From Lachnospiraceae bacterium KH1T2 (GTDB taxonomy: Bacteria > Bacillota > Clostridia > Lachnospirales > Lachnospiraceae): a DNA stretch of 64,000 bases. Positions within the stretch are counted from its first letter, which is position 1. Each line of letters starts with the position of its first letter. The stretch spans positions 1 through 64,000 of the forward strand of contig FOSY01000006.1 in NCBI GenBank assembly GCA_900114405.1. The letters are read 5' to 3'. The translations under genes and the position numbers were made by a program. The notes below the pieces were generated by a model. That model searched no databases. It worked only from the letters and a program-made list of their open reading frames with translations, and was not told where the DNA came from. This document shows positions 45,768 through 55,679 of the stretch, one piece after another.

Positions 45768-48326
45768 TTATTGTGTCGGGACAACAACCTGCGGTACAAC
45801 CTGGGTAGGATCGACTACACCTACTCCGGGTGTGAGGAAAGTATATCCATTTGCTGCATTATGCGGACAATATCCAGTGTTTGCGTTGTAAACACCGGTT
45901 GTCTTATATGGACATGTGTCATTAGCACGAAGTCCTGTTATTGAGCATATATTTCCGACAAGATGGCCGGTGCATGCTTCTGTAGGAGCATTATCCTTAT
46001 CAAAATATTCTGTATATGCACCGCCTGAAATCTTGCAGGCGTCGGTAGCGAGTTTTCCTGTAGCTTTACATACAGAGAGCTGTACTATTCCGTCAGGCTT
46101 TTCAAATTCTTCCGTAGCGGGAAGATTTGCATGAACTTTCTCCATGACACCTTTCCAGACAGTCCTTGCAAGGCGCTGCTGATCTTTAGTGCCGAGGGTT
46201 GTGTTGTTATCGTAGCCAGCCCATGCAGTTGCCACATAGTACGGTGTGAAGCCTGCAAACCAAACGTCCTTTTCATCAGAAGTAGAACCTGTCTTGCCGG
46301 CGATTATCTGACCTTCGAAGTTTGCTGTCTTACCGGTTCCCTTTGTAACTACATCCTCCATTGCTGAAGTAAGGAGGTAAGCGGTTGTCTTCTTTATTAC
46401 GCGATGCGCTTCTATAGTGTTGTCAAGAAGTACATTTCCGTCGTGATCGAGTACTTTAGTGTAAAACCTTGGCTTAACATATACACCGCCGTTGGCGATA
46501 GTTCCGTAAGCGGCATTCAATTCGTAGTTTTTAACACCGTCGGTGATTCCACCAAGTGCAAGCGGCTGCTGGATGTCGCTGAATACCTGTCCATTGGAAT
46601 TAACACGTCTTTCAACAAGAGATGTTATACCGAAATCCTGCAGATACTTAAAGGCAAGTGCAGGTGTGACATTAGTTATAGTCTTTACTGCAATGATATT
46701 CAGGGATTGCTCGATACCATATCGCAGTGTACATGCACCTTTATAAGCGCCTTTGTACCAGTTCTTTACCGGACGGCCATTAGCATAATTATAAGGTTCA
46801 TCAATTTCAACAGTTGCGAGTGTCTCGCCGCAGGCGTCAAATGCCGGCGCATATGCGGCTAAAACCTTGAAGGTAGAACCCGGCTGACGAGTGGTGTCTG
46901 TAGCGCGGTTAAGAGTAAGTGAAGCGCTCTTTGTTCCTCGACCGCCGACTATAGCTTTAATCTCACCGGTTTTTGGATCAGCGATCGTAAATGAGATCTG
47001 CGGCTGCGGTGTAGTTGAAATATTTTCAGATACAAAGGTCAGGCCATTTTCTGCAAGCATCGCATTCTTGTAAGCCTGAGCTGCATTTTCAGCTTCTTTT
47101 GTACTGTTGAAAAGAGCTTTAGAATTATATCCGTTCTCCTTAAACCACTTCTGCATCATTTCATTAGAGAAGCTTTGGTACTCTCCGGAAGAATCTTTAC
47201 CGGTGAGAGCATAGTCAAGAAGATATTGAGTTCCTGCCGGATAATTCGCTTCGTTCCCTGTAAATTCATCGGCAATCGCCTGAATCGTAGGGTCCTGAGT
47301 AGTATAAATGGAAAGACCGCCGGAATAAAGCTGGTTATAAGCCTGAGTTTCGGTGAAGCCTGCCTTTTCCTGAAGGTCATGCATCAATTCATTCGTGAGT
47401 GCATCGACAAAATATGAATTGATGTTGTTTGTCTCTGTTTCTGCGTTAACTTTTTGAATCCTTGAATATACATCGTCATCAAGAGCCTCATTATAAGCAC
47501 TTTCTGTGATGTAACCCTGATCGAGCATGTTTCTCAAAACCTTTGCGCGTCGTATGGAGTTATTGTCCGGATGCGAGATAGGATTGTACTTCGAAGGGTT
47601 CTGAGTGATACCGGCGATGACGGCACTTTCTGAAAGAGTCAGGTCAGATACATTTTTATTAAAGTATCTGAGTGACGCAGCCTGTACACCGAGAGTATTC
47701 TGACCAAGGTTGATCGTATTCAGGTAGAGCTCAAGGATGGTATCTTTGGTAACACCGTCCTGCTTCTCAAGCTCAACAGCAAGGAACTGCTCCTGAATCT
47801 TACGACGAAGCTTTTCAATGAAAGATGATTCACTTGTCCAGCCTGTGAAGACATTATTTTTAATAAGCTGCTGGGTGATGGTTGAAGCACCCTGTGAAAA
47901 ATCTCTAGTTTTGATACCTGTTACAGCTGCCCTGACGATACCTTTAAGGTCGATACCGTTATGTTGATAAAATCTCTCATCTTCTATGGCAACAAATGCA
48001 TGCTGCAGATCAAGAGGAATTTTATCAATAGTCTGGTAAATTCGGTTAGAATCTGCTGCGACAAGCTTTGTCGTCTGATTTCCGTCTGCGTCATAGACTA
48101 CTGAAGAGTAGCCGACAGGGCGGATAGCTTTATCATCGATCTCAGGCGATGATGCGAGTATCCCTCTGAATGCGCCGATGGAAGCGGTGGTTCCTATAGT
48201 GATAGCTGCAATGACTGTGAGTACCACTGCTGCAAAAAGAGCCGTAACAAACATGTTAGAAAGTTTTGGAAATGGTGACTGAAGCTGACGTAACCGTCGC
48301 TTGGCACCAAGTTTACTGTAGTTCAT
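45768..48326 (-). CDS. Class A penicillin-binding protein (transglycosylase/transpeptidase)
   Basis: The 852-residue bifunctional cell-wall enzyme has a membrane anchor at about 27-52. The glycosyltransferase domain carries FVAIEDERFYQHNGID and QGASTITQQLIKN. The transpeptidase domain has the nucleophile motif RQPGSTFKVL, a YGIEQSLNI region and AGKTGSTSDEKDVWFAGF. A C-terminal Cys-containing tail (SVCKATGKLATDACKISGG, CTGHLVGNICSITGLRANDTCPYK) may form disulfides or bind metal outside the cell; comparable Cys pairs are frequent in clostridial PBP1 tails. It polymerises and cross-links peptidoglycan. Confidence 0.95.
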   Translation of the reverse strand: MNYSKLGAKRRLRQLQSPFPKLSNMFVTALFAAVVLTVIAAITIGTTASIGAFRGILASSPEIDDKAIRPVGYSSVVYDADGNQTTKLVAADSNRIYQTIDKIPLDLQHAFVAIEDERFYQHNGIDLKGIVRAAVTGIKTRDFSQGASTITQQLIKNNVFTGWTSESSFIEKLRRKIQEQFLAVELEKQDGVTKDTILELYLNTINLGQNTLGVQAASLRYFNKNVSDLTLSESAVIAGITQNPSKYNPISHPDNNSIRRAKVLRNMLDQGYITESAYNEALDDDVYSRIQKVNAETETNNINSYFVDALTNELMHDLQEKAGFTETQAYNQLYSGGLSIYTTQDPTIQAIADEFTGNEANYPAGTQYLLDYALTGKDSSGEYQSFSNEMMQKWFKENGYNSKALFNSTKEAENAAQAYKNAMLAENGLTFVSENISTTPQPQISFTIADPKTGEIKAIVGGRGTKSASLTLNRATDTTRQPGSTFKVLAAYAPAFDACGETLATVEIDEPYNYANGRPVKNWYKGAYKGACTLRYGIEQSLNIIAVKTITNVTPALAFKYLQDFGITSLVERRVNSNGQVFSDIQQPLALGGITDGVKNYELNAAYGTIANGGVYVKPRFYTKVLDHDGNVLLDNTIEAHRVIKKTTAYLLTSAMEDVVTKGTGKTANFEGQIIAGKTGSTSDEKDVWFAGFTPYYVATAWAGYDNNTTLGTKDQQRLARTVWKGVMEKVHANLPATEEFEKPDGIVQLSVCKATGKLATDACKISGGAYTEYFDKDNAPTEACTGHLVGNICSITGLRANDTCPYKTTGVYNANTGYCPHNAANGYTFLTPGVGVVDPTQVVPQVVVPTQ

Positions 48327-48582
48327 AGCACCTCATTTCTGCACATGCACAAGGGCATTCTGTGCACATATTATAAATTATAACAAAAGAGTTGTATTAA
48401 ATAAAGGGATAATGAACAATTAATAGTACAATTTGCCGAAAAAAATTGTATTGTTTCATCAAAATCACAATTGTTTCTGTAATTGGCTTGTGCTACAATA
48501 ATCCACGGAGACACTGTGTACGGTTTTTTATACACGTGGGGTCCAGAAATGTTAGTTATTGTATATGGAGGAAAGAAAACAA
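48327..48582. promoter_or_regulatory. Divergent upstream region of the PBP gene and ppdK
   Basis: The 256 noncoding bases are AT-rich on the PBP side. The stretch 48481-48505 (TTGGCTTGTGCTACAAT) contains plausible, not optimal, promoter boxes for ppdK. A strong GGAGGAAAG ribosome site lies at 48567-48575. Nothing else is recognised. Confidence 0.45.
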
Positions 48583-51225
48583 ATGGCAAAATGGGTTTAT
48601 ATGTTTAGCGAGGGTAACGCTAGCATGAGAGAACTCCTTGGTGGTAAAGGTGCAAACCTTGCTGAGATGACAAATATCGGTCTTCCGGTTCCACAGGGTT
48701 TCACAATTACTACAGAGGCTTGTACTCAGTACTATGAAGACGGTCGTAAGATCAATGACGAGATTATGGGTCAGGCAATGGACGGAGTAAAGAAGATGGA
48801 AGAGCTGAACGGAAAGAAGTTCGGCGATCTTGAAAACCCACTTCTTGTATCAGTTCGTTCAGGTGCCAGAGCTTCAATGCCTGGTATGATGGATACAATT
48901 CTCAACCTCGGTCTTAATGACGAAGTTGTTGCCGCAATGATCAAAGGCAATCCAGATCCTAAGTTCGAGCGTTTCGTATATGATTCTTATAGAAGATTCA
49001 TTCAGATGTTCTCAGACGTAGTTATGGAAGTAGGTAAGAAATACTTCGAGCAGCTCATCGACAAGATGAAGGAGAAGAGAGGCGTTAAATTCGACGTAGA
49101 GCTTACAGCAGCAGACCTTAAGGAACTTGCAGAGCAGTTCAAGGCAGAGTATAAGAATCAGCTCGGCGAGGATTTCCCTTCAGACCCTGTTCAGCAGCTC
49201 AAGCTTGCTATCGAAGCAGTATTCCGTTCATGGGATAACCCGAGAGCAAACGTATATCGTCGTGATAACGATATCCCATATTCATGGGGAACAGCTGTTA
49301 ACGTAATGCCAATGGTATTCGGTAACCTTAACGATAACTCTGGTACAGGTGTTGCATTCACACGTGATCCTGCTACTGGTGAGAAGAAGCTCATGGGTGA
49401 GTTCCTTACAAACGCTCAGGGTGAAGACGTAGTTGCCGGTGTACGTACACCAATGCCTATCGCTCAGATGGAAGAGAAGTTCCCGGAAGCTTATGCTGAA
49501 TTCATCAAGGTTTGCGGAATTCTTGAAGATCACTATCACGACATGCAGGATATGGAGTTCACTGTTGAAAATGGTAAGCTTTACATGCTCCAGTGCCGTA
49601 ATGGTAAGAGAACTGCTCCTGCAGCTCTTAAGATCGCATGTGACCTTGTTGATGAGGGTATGAAGACCGAGAAGGAAGCAGTAGCTATGATCGATCCTCG
49701 TAACCTTGATACACTTCTTCATCCTCAGTTCGATGCTAAGGCTCTGAAGGCTGCAACTCCAATCGGAAAGGGACTTGGTGCTTCTCCGGGTGCTGCTTGC
49801 GGTAAGGTAGTATTCACAGCTGATGATGCTACAGAGTGGGCTGCAAAGGGCGAGAAGGTTATCCTTGTTCGTCTTGAGACATCACCTGAAGATATCACAG
49901 GTATGAAGTCTGCAGAAGGTATCCTTACAGTTCGTGGTGGTATGACATCTCACGCAGCAGTAGTTGCTCGTGGTATGGGTGAGTGCTGTGTATCTGGATG
50001 CGGCGATATCAACATGGACGAGGAAAACAAGAAGTTCACACTTGGCGGTAAGGAATTCCACGAAGGTGACTTCATTTCAATCGATGGTACAACAGGTAAC
50101 ATCTATGATGGTGTTATTGAGACAGTTGATGCTCAGATCGCCGGCGAGTTCGGACGTATCATGGCATGGGCTGATAAATATAGAAAGCTTAAAGTTAGAA
50201 CAAATGCAGATACTCCTGCAGATGCTAAGAAGGCTAGAGAGCTTGGTGCTGAAGGTATCGGTCTTTGCCGTACAGAGCACATGTTCTTTGATGAAGAGAG
50301 AATCGCAGCATTCCGTGAGATGATCTGCTCTGATACAGTAGAAGAGAGAGAGACAGCTCTTGCTAAGATCCTTCCTTATCAGCAGAGCGACTTCGAGCAG
50401 CTCTTCGAGGCTATGGAAGGCAACCCTGTAACAATCCGTTTCCTTGATCCGCCTCTTCACGAGTTCGTTCCTAACACAGAGGAAGAGATCAAGAAGCTTG
50501 CTGATGCACAGGGCAAGACAGTTCAGCAGATCAAGGATATCATCACAGGACTTCACGAGTTCAACCCTATGATGGGTCACAGAGGATGCCGTCTTTCTGT
50601 TACATATCCTGAGATCGCAGCTATGCAGACAAGAGCAATCGTTCGTGCAGCTATCAAGGTAAAGAAGGCACACGCTGACTGGACACTTGTTCCTGAGATC
50701 ATGGTTCCTCTCGTAGGCGAAGTTAAGGAGTTCAAGTTCGTTAAGGATGTCATCGTTAAGACAGCTGATGAAGAGATCAAGAACGCTGGTTCAGATCTTA
50801 AGTATGAAGTTGGTACAATGATCGAGATCCCAAGAGCAGCTCTTACAGCTGACGAGATCGCTAAGGAAGCTGATTTCTTCTGCTTCGGTACAAACGACCT
50901 TACTCAGATGACATTCGGCTTCTCACGTGATGATGCTGGTAAGTTCCTCAATGCTTACTATGATGCAAAGATCTATGAGAATGATCCATTTGCTAAGATC
51001 GATCAGAACGGTGTTGGTAAGCTCATGGATACAGCTCTTAAGCTTGGCCGTCCTGTAAATGCTAAGCTTCACGCTGGTATCTGTGGTGAGCACGGTGGAG
51101 ATCCTTCATCTGTTGAATTCTGCCACAAGATCGGTCTTGACTACGTTTCATGTTCTCCATTCCGTGTACCTGTAGCCCGCTTAGCAGCTGCGCAGGCCGC
51201 ACTTAAAGAAGAGGGCATCGGCTGA
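48583..51225 (+). CDS. ppdK: Pyruvate, phosphate dikinase
   Basis: The 880-residue enzyme interconverts pyruvate, ATP and phosphate with phosphoenolpyruvate, AMP and diphosphate, serving glycolysis or gluconeogenesis in many anaerobes. The N-terminal ATP-grasp part starts KWVYMFSEGNASMRELLGGKGANLAEM, followed by SVRSGARASMPGMMDTILNLG. The phosphohistidine domain has GGMTSHAAVVARGMG with the active His. The C-terminal PEP/pyruvate barrel has GLCRTEHMFF and ICGEHGGDPSSVEF. ATG 48583 directly after GGAGGAAAGAAAACAA and the family start MAKWVY were chosen over the upstream ATG at 48559. Codon use is that of a highly expressed gene. Confidence 0.98.
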   Translation: MAKWVYMFSEGNASMRELLGGKGANLAEMTNIGLPVPQGFTITTEACTQYYEDGRKINDEIMGQAMDGVKKMEELNGKKFGDLENPLLVSVRSGARASMPGMMDTILNLGLNDEVVAAMIKGNPDPKFERFVYDSYRRFIQMFSDVVMEVGKKYFEQLIDKMKEKRGVKFDVELTAADLKELAEQFKAEYKNQLGEDFPSDPVQQLKLAIEAVFRSWDNPRANVYRRDNDIPYSWGTAVNVMPMVFGNLNDNSGTGVAFTRDPATGEKKLMGEFLTNAQGEDVVAGVRTPMPIAQMEEKFPEAYAEFIKVCGILEDHYHDMQDMEFTVENGKLYMLQCRNGKRTAPAALKIACDLVDEGMKTEKEAVAMIDPRNLDTLLHPQFDAKALKAATPIGKGLGASPGAACGKVVFTADDATEWAAKGEKVILVRLETSPEDITGMKSAEGILTVRGGMTSHAAVVARGMGECCVSGCGDINMDEENKKFTLGGKEFHEGDFISIDGTTGNIYDGVIETVDAQIAGEFGRIMAWADKYRKLKVRTNADTPADAKKARELGAEGIGLCRTEHMFFDEERIAAFREMICSDTVEERETALAKILPYQQSDFEQLFEAMEGNPVTIRFLDPPLHEFVPNTEEEIKKLADAQGKTVQQIKDIITGLHEFNPMMGHRGCRLSVTYPEIAAMQTRAIVRAAIKVKKAHADWTLVPEIMVPLVGEVKEFKFVKDVIVKTADEEIKNAGSDLKYEVGTMIEIPRAALTADEIAKEADFFCFGTNDLTQMTFGFSRDDAGKFLNAYYDAKIYENDPFAKIDQNGVGKLMDTALKLGRPVNAKLHAGICGEHGGDPSSVEFCHKIGLDYVSCSPFRVPVARLAAAQAALKEEGIG

Positions 51226-51254
51226 TAATATATCAGTAAAATAAATAGTTATAC

Positions 51255-51282
51255 CTCAGCTGGGGCGAAAGCTTTAGCTGAG
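51255..51282 (+). promoter_or_regulatory. Hairpin after ppdK, CTCAG family
   Basis: The twelve-base stem CTCAGCTGGGGC / GCTTTAGCTGAG (three G-U pairs) closes on a GAAA tetraloop, without a T run. It begins 29 bases after the stop codon and is probably an mRNA end-protecting structure. It resembles those at 12502 and 20662. Confidence 0.65.
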
Positions 51283-51372
51283 CCATAAATTAGGTAAAAA
51301 ATTACTAAAAACTTCACGAAAAACAAACATAAACAAACATAAAAAATAAAACTTCACGACAACAAACAACGA

Positions 51373-51406
51373 AACGAGCGGTTGCTGCAGCAGCCGCTCG
51401 TTTTGT
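51373..51406. terminator. Bidirectional terminator after ppdK
   Basis: AACGAGCGGTTGCTG is followed directly by its complement CAGCAGCCGCTCGTT and then TTGTTTTG, with C/A-rich sequence on the left. It separates ppdK from the convergent Crp/Fnr gene. Confidence 0.88.
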
Positions 51407-51418
51407 TTTGATGTGCTT

Positions 51419-52078
51419 TTATTCCTTCACGATAAATGTGTCTTTGTCAAAATCTATAATTCCATCATCTCTCATTTTCGAGAGTTCGCGAATCATGGCG
51501 CTGCGATTGACGGATAGGTATTCTGCTAAGGCTGCTCTGGATAGGGGAGAATTCACATACTTTGATTGCTGCTCCTGTGCAAGCTGCGAGATGTATGCTA
51601 ATAACTTTTCTCGAATCTTGCCCTTGGAGAGGATTTCTATCTTATTAATGAATTTTTGATTTTTCATGCCGAGCAGGTGAAATAAATTGGTTGCTATCTG
51701 CCCATGAAAGGCGCAGGCGTTGGGGCATGTGTGAATGATGTTTCTTGCTGCAAGGAATAAAACCTTGGTATCCTTGGCTGCCTTAAATAAAACAGATGAA
51801 GAAATATCTTTCTGCACAGCAAAACTTTCGCCGAATAATTCGCCCGGACCAAAGAATGTAAACAGTGAGCTATTGCCCCAGATATCATTTTTGATCATGT
51901 GAACGCTGCCATATAGAACAATTCCCACATAGGGAATGCTATCTTCTTCCATATATATAGTTTGTCCTTTTTGGAATTCCTTCTTAAAAGAATGGATGCA
52001 AACAAGAAGTTTATCCAAGTCTGCTTCATTAATATTTTCAAAAAGATCGACTTCGTTATAATTGATTTCTTTGTTCAT
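51419..52078 (-). CDS. Crp/Fnr family transcriptional regulator
   Basis: The 219-residue protein has an N-terminal cyclic-nucleotide-binding-like beta roll (about 15-125, FQKGQTIYMEEDSIPYVGIVLYGSVHMI). A dimerisation helix and a C-terminal winged helix follow (about 165-215, SRAALAEYLSVNRSAMIRELSKMRDDGII). The Fnr-type N-terminal Cys cluster is absent; single Cys residues lie in the core (HTCPNACAF). It is thus probably not a classical oxygen-sensing Fnr, and the ligand is unknown. It is divergent from the gene at 52223, which it may control through the palindrome at 52128. Confidence 0.9.
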   Translation of the reverse strand: MNKEINYNEVDLFENINEADLDKLLVCIHSFKKEFQKGQTIYMEEDSIPYVGIVLYGSVHMIKNDIWGNSSLFTFFGPGELFGESFAVQKDISSSVLFKAAKDTKVLFLAARNIIHTCPNACAFHGQIATNLFHLLGMKNQKFINKIEILSKGKIREKLLAYISQLAQEQQSKYVNSPLSRAALAEYLSVNRSAMIRELSKMRDDGIIDFDKDTFIVKE

Positions 52079-52127
52079 AGATTTTACCTGCCTATCTATA
52101 TACTACTTAGATATTATGACACAAGAA

Positions 52128-52141
52128 GTTGCATTTGCAAC
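52128..52141. promoter_or_regulatory. Palindrome GTTGCATTTGCAAC
   Basis: This 14-base perfect inverted repeat, GTTGCA-TT-TGCAAC, lies in the 144-base gap between the divergent Crp/Fnr gene and the gene at 52223. It is a candidate binding site for that regulator. Confidence 0.45.
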
Positions 52142-52222
52142 TATTTAGAAAACGTTCGTGATATATAGTGTATTGAAAAATTAATGTAATCATGCCATTG
52201 AAGGGCTAGGAGGTAAAAAAAG

Positions 52223-52831
52223 ATGAGTGCATTTTTAGGTCCGATTCATTCGCTTATGTATAGCAGGATTATCACCGTACAGAAGGTAATAAATGCTCTT
52301 GCTGAATTAGCAAAGGATGAGGGATGGAATATTGATGCGACACGATACGTTATCGAAGAGTTCCAACCAATAGAAGAAGTTATCGATTTGAGCAATATAC
52401 ACGCATCATTATTTGAGATGGTGAATGGAGCAGAGAAGCGATTTGCAGGTGTCGTATCTGCGCTGCTGCAGGAGCATCCGGAGCGACTTGGGGAAATCGA
52501 GGCGAGGGTTCGCTCTATCGGAGAATCTATAGGAATTGATCGCCCTGAGACACCGGAAGAGGCTTGCGCTAGACTGCAGGAATTATTACTTGATGGAATG
52601 CCCTGCGATAGAGCGACGGAAATGGCTGCGAATTCTAATGAAAGTTATGAAATAGTTCGACACAGTGATCTTCATTCTGCTTATTTCGAGGCAGTAGGAA
52701 TGGATGGCGGTGTATATTATCAGTTATTAAAGGCTTTTGTTGAGGGACTTCTCTCTGAAACATCATTTGCTGCGGCAGGTGATTTTGAGAATCATATTAT
52801 AATCAGCAAAGACTTTACATCGTCAGTATAA
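52223..52831 (+). CDS. Conserved protein of unknown function next to Crp/Fnr regulator
   Basis: The 202-residue cytoplasmic protein is mostly helical. It begins MSAFLGPIHSLMYSRIITVQKVI and has no signal peptide or membrane segment. I recall similar short proteins with a FLGPIHxxxY start in Clostridia but cannot assign a domain with certainty. His residues at 9, about 150 and about 155 could bind a metal, which is speculative. Divergence from a Crp/Fnr gene suggests regulation by it. AGGAGGTAAAAAAAG precedes the ATG. Confidence 0.7.
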   Translation: MSAFLGPIHSLMYSRIITVQKVINALAELAKDEGWNIDATRYVIEEFQPIEEVIDLSNIHASLFEMVNGAEKRFAGVVSALLQEHPERLGEIEARVRSIGESIGIDRPETPEEACARLQELLLDGMPCDRATEMAANSNESYEIVRHSDLHSAYFEAVGMDGGVYYQLLKAFVEGLLSETSFAAAGDFENHIIISKDFTSSV

Positions 52832-52922
52832 GTCTAGTAAAAAAACGTCATACTAAAACTGTACATTCAAATATACAAAAGCTATAATTGTTGTGAATTT
52901 TCTTTTTTGGAAGGACATTTTC

Positions 52923-55613
52923 ATGAGCTTAGAAAAAAATATGAAAAAGATTGTACAGTATGCGGCGCCGGCGGCAGCGGTGCTTGTGATTTTCCTCGGC
53001 GTACTTTTGTATAAGGGGATATTTCCATTTGGTGAAGCACGTATTGACTACTATGATATGGGGCAGACAAATGCGCCTTTGTATTATCACATTTGGGATT
53101 TTTTGCATGGCAAAAGCCCGCTCTTTTATGACTGGTATATAAATGAGGGACAGAATCTGTCCATGGGAAACGCGATACAGTGGAACATTTCACCATTTAA
53201 CCTTTTCTTTTTACTTGTGCCGAGGCGGCTTGTCATGAAAAGCCTGTCGATATTTATGGGATTGCGACTTAGTGCAATGGCACTTGCAATGTATGTATTT
53301 TTAACGAAAGTTTTGGAAAAGTCTTCGTATGCAGTCAGATTTACTGCGGCAGTTGCCTACGGTCTGTGCGGGTATACGCTGACACATTATACGATACCTA
53401 CATATCTTGATATGACGGTGTTTGTACCGCTTCTTGCATGGGGGCTGTGCAGGCTTCTTAAAGAAGGCAAAGCCTTCGGCTATACGCTGCTGCTTGGATT
53501 CACGACGGCATTAAGTTACTATTTCGGTTTCATGCATCTTATATATATTCTTTTGTTTTCCGGTGTGTGGATAATGATATGGATGCCTGCATATAAAAGA
53601 GGCGCAGAGCTAAAAGCCATTCAGCGTGACCGCATCTGGAAGATCGCAGCAGGAACTGTGGGAGGGCTTGCGCTTTCGGCAGTAATGCTCATTCCTGCGG
53701 TAGCACAGATGACTTTATCATCGCGTTTTAATTCGAATCTTAGCGGTGGTTTTCTTGAAACACTTAAGATGATACTCAATTCTGTCGGAGCAGATGAATA
53801 CTATGTTAAAGGCTGGCAGCTCTTTGGAATGGAATGTGCGCTGGCTGTCATAGTATATGGAGCTTTTAAGCTTAGAAAAGAGCGCAGGCAGACTTTGACA
53901 GTGCTGCTTATGGTATTTATTCCGACTGCGCTTATCCCATTTGAGTCGATAAATATCCTTTGGCATTTTGGAACATACTATCATTATCCGATCAGATGCG
54001 GATATCTCATACCTTTTGCAATCCTTACAGGCATGTCTTATTTTGCCTCAAAGCTAAAGCTGGGCGATGAATTAAACATAACGCATATGGCTGCGGTGAC
54101 AGTGGTCTCACTTATATTTGCAGGCGCATCGCTCGCAGTATATTTTTCTAGAGAAAGCTGGACTGTTCAGGAACTTTTCCGCATTTGGGTATATGGCTTT
54201 GCAGTGCTGCTTATCATCTTCCTTGCGAGTATGATCATCATTGATAGAGGAAAGAATGGAGTTTTGCAGAAATTTGCAGCGGCGCTTTTGGTAGTGCTCC
54301 CTATCGCTGAATTTATCATTGGCGCTGTCATAGGATATGGACTTCCTCGATTTACTGACAGATTTTTCGCAGATCCTGAGCAGTCAGGCGAGTACGTTCA
54401 GACTTCACTCGAGCTGAAGGACAAGCTCGATCTGAATATTGATGAAAATTCAGACAGGATTCAGCGTATAAAGAATCCTGATACAGATCTTAATGCTGAC
54501 TATGGAATGGTGCTTGGCAGAGCGACGATATCCGGTTGGGCAAATACTGTTACCAATGAGCAGCAGAAAAGCTCGGAGCATTTGGGCTACAGCACGCATT
54601 TTATGAGAGTGCTTGATGCCGGCGGAACGTTTTTCACAGATTCACTTCTTGGAGTGACTGATATTTTGACGAGAGTTCCTTTTGAGGGAGATTCACCGGT
54701 ATGTGAGAAAGCAGGTGAAGCGGAGACTTTTGGCGGAAAGTATTTTCTCTTCCATAATAAAGCCGCATTCCCTTCTGTGATAGCTGTACCTGACAGCATA
54801 GCGGATATAGATATTGCAGAGAGTAAGCTTGCTGATGCACAAAATTATCTATACAGGTCTGTGAGCGGCAGTGATGAAGATATTTTGGAAAGCCTTGGCA
54901 GAGAAGAGAGTGGTGCGGATGTTAGAAAAATCAGCGTCAAAGGCACTAAAGCTTTGTATCTTAGGAAGGGAACTGCAGATGCGATATATGTGAATGACCT
55001 GCCTGTGCCTGTTCCGACGATCGGGGATGTGGAAAACACGGAATATCCTGCGTGGTTTAATAATGACCTTATTTACCTGGGTTCATATAAAGATGAAGAA
55101 GTAGAGGTGAGCTGTTCGCACAGTTCGTATCTGTTTTTACTTGATCTTGATAAATTGCAGAATTTAAGTGATGAGCTTAAGAGCCGAAATGCAAGTGTTA
55201 AGGCAGGGAAAACTCAGCTTGAAGCAGAGGTAGAAGGCTCTGAGAAAAATAACATGGCGATGCTTCCTATACACGCTGACCCTGGATTTAAGGCTTTTGT
55301 AAACGGTAAAAGGGTTGAAGTTACAGATATTTCAGGTATGTTTACAGGAGTACCGCTGGAAAATGGAGAAAACCACATCAAGATTGTATTTTGCCCGACA
55401 GGTTTTAAGATAGGTGCGGCTATATCCGCAGCAGCGGGAGTTGTAATCGCTGCTTTGTATGCGCTGATGCGTAAGAAAAAGATACTCATTCCTGAAGTCG
55501 TTTTAAGAGTGACCGCCGCCGTATATATGGCTGCGTGGGGAGTATTTGGAGCAGTATTTTATGTGATTCCTATCATATGGTTCTTTATACATCAGATACT
55601 TAAATTTTTATAG
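52923..55613 (+). CDS. YfhO family membrane protein
   Basis: The 896-residue membrane protein has about 13-14 helices in its first 460 residues and a C-terminal pair. The large extracytoplasmic domain (about 470-830) ends PIHADPGFKAFVNGKRVEVTDISGMFTGVPLENGENHIKIVF, the signature of the YfhO family. YfhO-type proteins are GT-C-like and implicated in glycosylating lipoteichoic acid or other cell-envelope polymers using lipid-linked sugars. ATG 52923, eight bases after GGAAGGAC, was chosen over GTG 52893. It is transcribed alone and ends at the hairpin that overlaps its stop codon. Confidence 0.87.
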   Translation: MSLEKNMKKIVQYAAPAAAVLVIFLGVLLYKGIFPFGEARIDYYDMGQTNAPLYYHIWDFLHGKSPLFYDWYINEGQNLSMGNAIQWNISPFNLFFLLVPRRLVMKSLSIFMGLRLSAMALAMYVFLTKVLEKSSYAVRFTAAVAYGLCGYTLTHYTIPTYLDMTVFVPLLAWGLCRLLKEGKAFGYTLLLGFTTALSYYFGFMHLIYILLFSGVWIMIWMPAYKRGAELKAIQRDRIWKIAAGTVGGLALSAVMLIPAVAQMTLSSRFNSNLSGGFLETLKMILNSVGADEYYVKGWQLFGMECALAVIVYGAFKLRKERRQTLTVLLMVFIPTALIPFESINILWHFGTYYHYPIRCGYLIPFAILTGMSYFASKLKLGDELNITHMAAVTVVSLIFAGASLAVYFSRESWTVQELFRIWVYGFAVLLIIFLASMIIIDRGKNGVLQKFAAALLVVLPIAEFIIGAVIGYGLPRFTDRFFADPEQSGEYVQTSLELKDKLDLNIDENSDRIQRIKNPDTDLNADYGMVLGRATISGWANTVTNEQQKSSEHLGYSTHFMRVLDAGGTFFTDSLLGVTDILTRVPFEGDSPVCEKAGEAETFGGKYFLFHNKAAFPSVIAVPDSIADIDIAESKLADAQNYLYRSVSGSDEDILESLGREESGADVRKISVKGTKALYLRKGTADAIYVNDLPVPVPTIGDVENTEYPAWFNNDLIYLGSYKDEEVEVSCSHSSYLFLLDLDKLQNLSDELKSRNASVKAGKTQLEAEVEGSEKNNMAMLPIHADPGFKAFVNGKRVEVTDISGMFTGVPLENGENHIKIVFCPTGFKIGAAISAAAGVVIAALYALMRKKKILIPEVVLRVTAAVYMAAWGVFGAVFYVIPIIWFFIHQILKFL

Positions 55614-55644
55614 TAAACGTCAGATAAATCTGCCGTTTACTATA
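55609..55644. terminator. Hairpin overlapping the YfhO gene stop
   Basis: TATAGTAAACG (55609-55619) pairs with CGTTTACTATA (55634-55644), and the inner part CAGAT/ATCTG also pairs. It covers the stop codon. There is no T run, so it may be a weak terminator. The 20-mer at 55621-55640 is repeated, inverted, at 21958-21977. Confidence 0.55.
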
Positions 55645-55679
55645 AAGCTTTGCGAGTATGTGCACATACTTTATGTATT

